Below, piece by piece: positions 59,483-64,000 of a DNA stretch of 64,000 bases (positions are counted from its first letter, which is position 1; every line of letters starts with the position of its first letter). A model generated the notes under the pieces. That model was not told the origin of the DNA and ran no database searches. It saw only the letters and a list, made by a program, of their open reading frames with translations. Origin of the DNA: Paraflavitalea sp. CAU 1676. GTDB taxonomy: Bacteria; Bacteroidota; Bacteroidia; Chitinophagales; Chitinophagaceae. The stretch spans positions 248,001-312,000 of the forward strand of contig NZ_JARHUJ010000009.1 in assembly GCF_029223285.1 (NCBI RefSeq), in the 5' to 3' direction. Both the position numbers and the translations under genes were made by a program.

Positions 59483-61669
59483 TTACTTGATCGCCGTTTC
59501 CTCTTTGGGTACAGATTTAATGTCTTTACCCATTCTTTGCAGGTATGCGATCAGCGCCACGATCTCCTGTTGGTGATTCGTCTTGATCTTTTCGGCCTGC
59601 AAACTCTTTTTGATGCTTTCGGCTTGTGCCGTCAGGTCCTTATTCGCCTCCTGGTCATATCCAGCAGGGTAGGGCACACCCAGCGTTTGCATCGCACGGA
59701 TCATCGCAGGCGTTTTGCTCGTGTCGATCTTATTGTCCAGCAACCAGCCATAAGAAGGCATGATCGATCCCGGCGACATACTCTGTGGATCCAGCATATG
59801 GTTATAGTGCCAGCTGTCGGGGTACTTGCCGCCCAGTCGCGCCAGGTCAGGACCCGTACGCTTCGAACCCCATTGGAAAGGATGGTCATAAACAAACTCA
59901 CCGGCTTTGGAATATTCACCATATCGAGCCACCTCATCGCGGAATGGACGCACCATTTGCGAGTGGCAGGTATAGCAACCCTCACGCACATAGATGTCAC
60001 GGCCATGCAATTCCAGTGGCGTATAAGGCTTCACGCTGCTCAGCGTAGGCACATTCGATTTCACCAGGAACGTAGGCACCATTTCCAGGATACCGCCAAT
60101 TGCCACCGCGATCAGGCTGAACACCAGCATTTGCATGGGCCGCTTCTCGATCCAGCGATGCCAGTGTTGCTTGCCGTGCGTAGCTACCTCTTTGGGAAGA
60201 GGGGCCGCCTCAGCTGCTTCATTGGCAACAAATGAACCTTGTTTAATAGTCTTGCGTAAGTTGTAGACCATGATCACCGCACCAACGATATACAGCGCGC
60301 CGCCAATACTGCGGGTAACATACATGGGGATCACATGGGTAACAGTTTCGAGGAACTGGAACTTCAGCTGACCTTCTTCAGTGAAAGTCTTCCACATCAT
60401 GCTCTGCGCAAAACCCGCCCAGTACAGGGGGATTGCATAGAGGATAATGCCGATCGTGCCGATCCAGAAGTGCGTACCCGCCAGTTTCTTCGAATACAGG
60501 GGAGTGTTCCACATCTTCGGAATGATCCAGTACAGCACGCCGAAGGTTAAGAAACCATTCCAGCCCAGCGCGCCGATATGCACGTGTGCAATGGTCCAGT
60601 CGGTAAAGTGAGAGATCGCATTCACGTTCTTCAAACTCAGCATGGGGCCTTCAAAAGTGGCCATGCCATAACAGGTAATGGCAACCACCAGGAACTTCAG
60701 TACAGGATCTTCCCGCACCTTATCCCACGCGCCTCGCAGGGTGAAGAGTCCATTAAGCATACCACCCCAGCTCGGCGCAATCAGCATCACCGAAAACACC
60801 ACCCCCAGCGATTGAGCCCAGTCGGGCAATGTGGTGTACAACAGGTGGTGAGGCCCCGCCCAGATATAAATAAAGATCAACGCCCAGAAGTGAATAATGG
60901 AAAGCCGGTACGAGTACACAGGCCTGTTTGCTGCCTTAGGCAGAAAGTAGTACATCAAACCCAGGTAAGGCGTAGTGAGGAAGAAGGCTACCGCATTGTG
61001 GCCATACCACCATTGCACCAGCGCATCCTGCACACCCGCATACCAGCTATAGCTTTTAAATAGAGAGATGGGCAGTTCAAAAGAGTTGACGATATGCAGC
61101 ATCGCCACGGTAACCCAGGTAGCAATGTAAAACCAGATCGCAACGTACAGGTGGCTCTCTCTTCTCTTGATGATCGTGCCGAAGATATTGATGCCGAAGA
61201 TCACCCACACCAGCGTGATCGCAATGTCGATGGGCCATTCCAGTTCGGCATATTCCTTACCCGTCGTAAACCCGGCAAACAAAGTGATCGCACCGGCCAC
61301 AATGATACCCTGCCATCCCCAGAAGTGAATTTTACTCAACGCATCGCTGAACATCCGGGCCTTGCACAACCGCTGCAACGAATAATACACCCCCATGAAG
61401 ATGCCATTGCCCACAAAGGCAAAGATCACCGCATTGGTGTGCACCGGACGCATACGGCCAAAGGTGGTAGCAGGAAGTCCCAAATTAATGCCTGGGTAAA
61501 AAAGAGAAATAGAGGCCCATAAACCAGCCAGCATGCCCACCAGGCTCCAGAAAAGGACCGCATAGGCAAACCATTTAACGATCTTGTTGTCGTACGAGAA
61601 CTTTTCTACCGGCAGGGAAGGAGAGGTCAAATGCTGTGCCGGTGCAGCGGTGCTTTCACTAACGATCAT
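59483..61669 (-). CDS. ccoNO: Fused cbb3 oxidase subunits I and II (CcoN-CcoO)
   Basis: The 728-aa protein joins the haem-copper oxidase subunit I (about 25-485, 12 membrane helices; WYGHNAVAFFLTTPYLGLMYY with the CuB His region, HFWALIFIYIWAGPHHLLYTTLPDW, VHIGALGWNGFLTFGVLYW) to the mono-haem cytochrome c subunit II (about 530-728; EGCYTCHSQMVRPFRDE). The fusion of ccoN and ccoO is common in Bacteroidota. It is the high-affinity terminal oxidase that reduces oxygen to water in low-oxygen conditions. It starts 3 bases after ccoS. Confidence 0.96.
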   Translation of the reverse strand: MIVSESTAAPAQHLTSPSLPVEKFSYDNKIVKWFAYAVLFWSLVGMLAGLWASISLFYPGINLGLPATTFGRMRPVHTNAVIFAFVGNGIFMGVYYSLQRLCKARMFSDALSKIHFWGWQGIIVAGAITLFAGFTTGKEYAELEWPIDIAITLVWVIFGINIFGTIIKRRESHLYVAIWFYIATWVTVAMLHIVNSFELPISLFKSYSWYAGVQDALVQWWYGHNAVAFFLTTPYLGLMYYFLPKAANRPVYSYRLSIIHFWALIFIYIWAGPHHLLYTTLPDWAQSLGVVFSVMLIAPSWGGMLNGLFTLRGAWDKVREDPVLKFLVVAITCYGMATFEGPMLSLKNVNAISHFTDWTIAHVHIGALGWNGFLTFGVLYWIIPKMWNTPLYSKKLAGTHFWIGTIGIILYAIPLYWAGFAQSMMWKTFTEEGQLKFQFLETVTHVIPMYVTRSIGGALYIVGAVIMVYNLRKTIKQGSFVANEAAEAAPLPKEVATHGKQHWHRWIEKRPMQMLVFSLIAVAIGGILEMVPTFLVKSNVPTLSSVKPYTPLELHGRDIYVREGCYTCHSQMVRPFRDEVARYGEYSKAGEFVYDHPFQWGSKRTGPDLARLGGKYPDSWHYNHMLDPQSMSPGSIMPSYGWLLDNKIDTSKTPAMIRAMQTLGVPYPAGYDQEANKDLTAQAESIKKSLQAEKIKTNHQQEIVALIAYLQRMGKDIKSVPKEETAIK

Positions 61670-61672
61670 GAT

Positions 61673-61822
61673 TTATGCTTTGGGTTTATCATCAAATAAG
61701 ATCCTCACAGGAGGAGAAAACTCGTCGTCGTATTGCTTGTGCCTTACACACCAGATAAAACCCGCCAGGAAGATGGCGGAGACGGAAATGCTGGCGGCCA
61801 GGAGTAAAATGATCACGGTCAT
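61673..61822 (-). CDS. ccoS: cbb3 oxidase maturation protein CcoS
   Basis: A 49-aa protein with one membrane helix: MTVIILLLAASISVSAIFLA, then GFIWCVRHKQYDDEFSPPVRILFDD and a KPKA tail. The pattern of a short helix followed by a polar tail with QYDDEFSPPVRILFDD is typical of CcoS, needed for haem insertion. First gene of the oxidase unit, downstream of the Fnr-type module. Confidence 0.9.
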   Translation of the reverse strand: MTVIILLLAASISVSAIFLAGFIWCVRHKQYDDEFSPPVRILFDDKPKA

Positions 61823-61840
61823 AAAGAAAAGTTAACGGCC

Positions 61841-61907
61841 CAAAAGTATCCAGCACGGCAAGGAATAGAGATGACATACATTATCGCATCAACTGATATT
61901 GATCAGG
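61841..61907 (-). promoter_or_regulatory. Fnr-type box and promoter module (copy 2) of the cbb3 operon
   Basis: Read on the minus strand: CCTGATCAATATCAG (61907-61893; Fnr core TGAT-N4-ATCA), 15 bases, ATGTCAT (61877-61871), 7 bases, CCTTGCCG (61863-61856), 7 bases, TACTTTTG (61848-61841, exact TAnnTTTG). The box centre lies about 52 bases upstream of the promoter word and about 65 upstream of the predicted start, as for class I Crp/Fnr activation. Parts and spacing match the module at 53513-53580. Confidence 0.75.
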
Positions 61908-61929
61908 TGCACCTTCGCAAAGCCACGAA

Positions 61930-64000
61930 TCACAACTTCAGCCGCCACGCAGCGAGCTGGCTGCTACCATAAGTGATCAAAAGAATACTGAGGCTGCTGG
62001 AGGGCATCAGGATGGCCGCGATCATCGGAGACAATAAACCCTGCACCGCGAAATAGATACCAATGAGGTTATAAAGGATAGATAAGCAAAAGCTGGCAAT
62101 GATGATCCGACGGTTGGCCTTGCACAACTGAATGAACCGGTCGAGCAGGGGAAGTTGCTTCGCTTCGAGGATAGCATCGCTCGCCGGTGTAAAATTGTTG
62201 GTGTCTTCCGCCAGCGCAATGCCAACATGGCTTTGCTGCAGCGCACCCGCATCGTTCAGGCCGTCTCCGATCATCATCACCGACCGGCCCTGCTCTTGTA
62301 ATGATTGTATATGATGTAGTTTGTCAGCCGGTTGTTGCTGGAATAACAGTTCAGCCTTGTTGCCCAGCAAAGCACGTACACGATGTGCTTCCGAATTGTT
62401 GTCGCCGCTCACCAGCGATAGCGGATACTTCTTTTGCAAGCGGGTAGCCAAATCCGCAACACCATCCCGGTAACGATTGACAAAAGTGTAATAGCCAACA
62501 GGCCTGCGATCATAAGCTACATATACCCGTGTAGCGATGCCCTGGCCCGGTGCCACTCCGCTCACAAAACGCAGCGATCCCAACTGCACCAGCACGCCAT
62601 TTACAAATCCTTCAATGCCCAGTCCGGTGTGTTCCCGGTAGCCAGCAACCCGTAGGTCCGATTTCCTGGGCAGTCGGCTTGCCATGATCCTCGTTAACGG
62701 ATGGTTGCTTTGTGCAGCCAGTTCCGCTATGCGTTGCTCCTGCTTCAACGTAAGGATGGCGCCTTCAAACTGTACGTCGGTATCCTGCACTGCAGTAAGG
62801 GTGCCTGTCTTGTCAAACACAATATGATCAATCTGAGCAATGTCCTCTATCGCCTGCGCATCCCGCAGGTAAAAGCGGTTCCTGCCCAATATGCGAAGGA
62901 TATTGCCGTTGGTGAACGTGCCCGATAGCAACAAGGCGCAGGGGCAGGCAACGATCAAAATAGCCGTTACTGCATTCCAGATCACCGAAGCATCGACAAA
63001 GGACCAGTACAAAGCAGTGACACCCGCGATCGAAAAAACGATCCACGTAAAAAACTGGCTCAGCAGGTGAACAAAAGAGTCTTTGTCCTTATCGCTCTTC
63101 TTGCGTTGGGCATCCTGGTTCCACAATTGGGTAAGATAGCTCTGCGCCACCTCCCGCGTAACCAGCACCTCTATATTGGCGCCCTGCTGCCGCCCGCCGG
63201 CATACACCAGTTCACCCATCTCTTTCTCCACCGGTGCCGATTCGCCGGTAACGAAACTATAATCGATCAATCCCGCGCCACGGGTAAGGATGCCATCCGC
63301 AGGGATCAGTTCGCCATGATGTATCAGCATCGTATCACCAGGCTGCACAGCGGGCAATGCCACGGGAACCTCCTGCTCATCTTTCAAAACACTCACCGCC
63401 ACCGGAAACCAGGACGTATAATCCCTGTCAAAAGCCAGCTGCCGGTATGTTTTATCCTGTGCTACCTTGCCCGCCAGCATAAAGAAGACAATACCCGTCA
63501 TTGAATCGAAATACCCCGATCCTGTCCCGGTCACAACCTCATACACACTACGGCCAAAAGTAATGGCAACTGCCAGCGCGATCGGCGCATCGATATTGAG
63601 GAACCGGTGGCGCAGACCCTTCCAGGCAGAAGCATAAAAAGGATAGGCACTGTACAGGAACACCGGCAACGACAACATGAAATTCAGCCACCGGAACATG
63701 CCCTGCAACGACCGGTCGGCACTTTCCAGTCCCAGATATTCCGGAAAGCTCATCAGCATAATGTTCGCAAAACAAAAGCCAGCTACCCCCAGCCGGTAGA
63801 TCAGTGACCGGTCTACCCCGGGCTTAGCGCCTTTCATTGCGGCCAAGCTGATATAAGGCTCATACCCCGTCTCCGTTAATAGCTCAGCAATCCGCCGTAG
63901 CGAAACTATTCTGTGGTCAAAGGCGATCGTAACTTCCTTGCGGGCAAAATCAACCCGTGAAGACAGCACACCCTCCTGCAGCTTTCGAAGATTCTCCAGT
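61930..64000 (-). CDS. ccoI: Cu(I)-type P-ATPase CcoI/FixI (5-prime end outside window)
   Basis: The frame is open to the window edge and the visible part has 690 residues. It starts inside an N-terminal heavy-metal-associated domain (VDFARKEVTIAFDHRIVSLRRIAELLTETGYEP), followed by eight predicted membrane helices, TGESAPVEKE (dephosphorylation loop), the metal channel motif CPCALLLSG, the phosphorylation motif DKTGTLT, SNHPLTR and the GDGLNDAGAL hinge. CcoI imports or supplies copper for cbb3 oxidase. The GTG at 63969 is not the real start because the frame continues upstream. It is separated from ccoS by the Fnr-type module. Confidence 0.93.
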   Translation of the reverse strand, partial: LENLRKLQEGVLSSRVDFARKEVTIAFDHRIVSLRRIAELLTETGYEPYISLAAMKGAKPGVDRSLIYRLGVAGFCFANIMLMSFPEYLGLESADRSLQGMFRWLNFMLSLPVFLYSAYPFYASAWKGLRHRFLNIDAPIALAVAITFGRSVYEVVTGTGSGYFDSMTGIVFFMLAGKVAQDKTYRQLAFDRDYTSWFPVAVSVLKDEQEVPVALPAVQPGDTMLIHHGELIPADGILTRGAGLIDYSFVTGESAPVEKEMGELVYAGGRQQGANIEVLVTREVAQSYLTQLWNQDAQRKKSDKDKDSFVHLLSQFFTWIVFSIAGVTALYWSFVDASVIWNAVTAILIVACPCALLLSGTFTNGNILRILGRNRFYLRDAQAIEDIAQIDHIVFDKTGTLTAVQDTDVQFEGAILTLKQEQRIAELAAQSNHPLTRIMASRLPRKSDLRVAGYREHTGLGIEGFVNGVLVQLGSLRFVSGVAPGQGIATRVYVAYDRRPVGYYTFVNRYRDGVADLATRLQKKYPLSLVSGDNNSEAHRVRALLGNKAELLFQQQPADKLHHIQSLQEQGRSVMMIGDGLNDAGALQQSHVGIALAEDTNNFTPASDAILEAKQLPLLDRFIQLCKANRRIIIASFCLSILYNLIGIYFAVQGLLSPMIAAILMPSSSLSILLITYGSSQLAAWRLKL

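Overview
The window looks like chromosomal DNA of a free-living member of Bacteroidota, most likely Chitinophagaceae (Chitinophaga/Niastella-like). The reasons are SusC/SusD pairs, BACON and ZU5 lipoproteins, a fused ccoNO oxidase gene, TAnnTTTG promoter elements, few Shine-Dalgarno sites, and many hairpin terminators. No rRNA, tRNA, insertion sequence or CRISPR array was seen.

Region 1 (64-17876) is a sulfate-ester scavenging locus. A small sigma/anti-sigma pair precedes two plus-strand operons. The first holds susC, susD, sulfatase, a 41-aa membrane protein, a sterol-desaturase-like hydroxylase and a second sulfatase. The second holds susC, susD and a TlpA-type thioredoxin. Each operon has a long untranslated leader with a tiny ORF ending in a run of cysteine codons (1173-1229, 18 aa, 5 Cys; 11586-11693, 35 aa, last five residues all Cys). 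The two promoters can be aligned over about 50 bp. I interpret this as cysteine-responsive attenuation of organosulfur uptake and regard it as the most interesting system in the window.

Region 2 (17904-31306) is mixed housekeeping and accessory: an aldo/keto reductase, a TPR-ankyrin protein, a DUF4369 thioredoxin, a BACON-IPT-NHL lipoprotein, an S41 peptidase, a stand-alone sulfatase with an unusual CTAGR active-site motif, a Crp/Fnr regulator, an NAD(P)-binding reductase, small unknown proteins and a GIY-YIG protein.

Region 3 (31307-36697) contains three divergent copies of one unknown family, a tandem pair of secreted unknown proteins, a perfect 44-bp palindrome with half-sites every 10 bp, and an 11-bp-periodic direct repeat.

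Region 4 (36827-51444) contains a TFIIB-type zinc-ribbon protein, DedA, TerC, three paralogous ZU5-like lipoproteins, a Tat-exported PcRGLX-type (exo-rhamnogalacturonan lyase-like) protein, a Kef-type antiporter and an aldo/keto reductase lacking the usual catalytic His.

Region 5 (51477-64000) is a low-oxygen/redox region: universal stress protein, flavin-binding PPOX-like protein, a PAS histidine kinase and the minus-strand cbb3 oxidase cluster ccoI / ccoS-ccoNO-ccoQ-ccoP-ccoG-ccoH-safE. The ccoS-ccoNO promoter and the promoter ahead of the histidine kinase unit share an Fnr-type box and three further elements at matched spacing, suggesting joint control.
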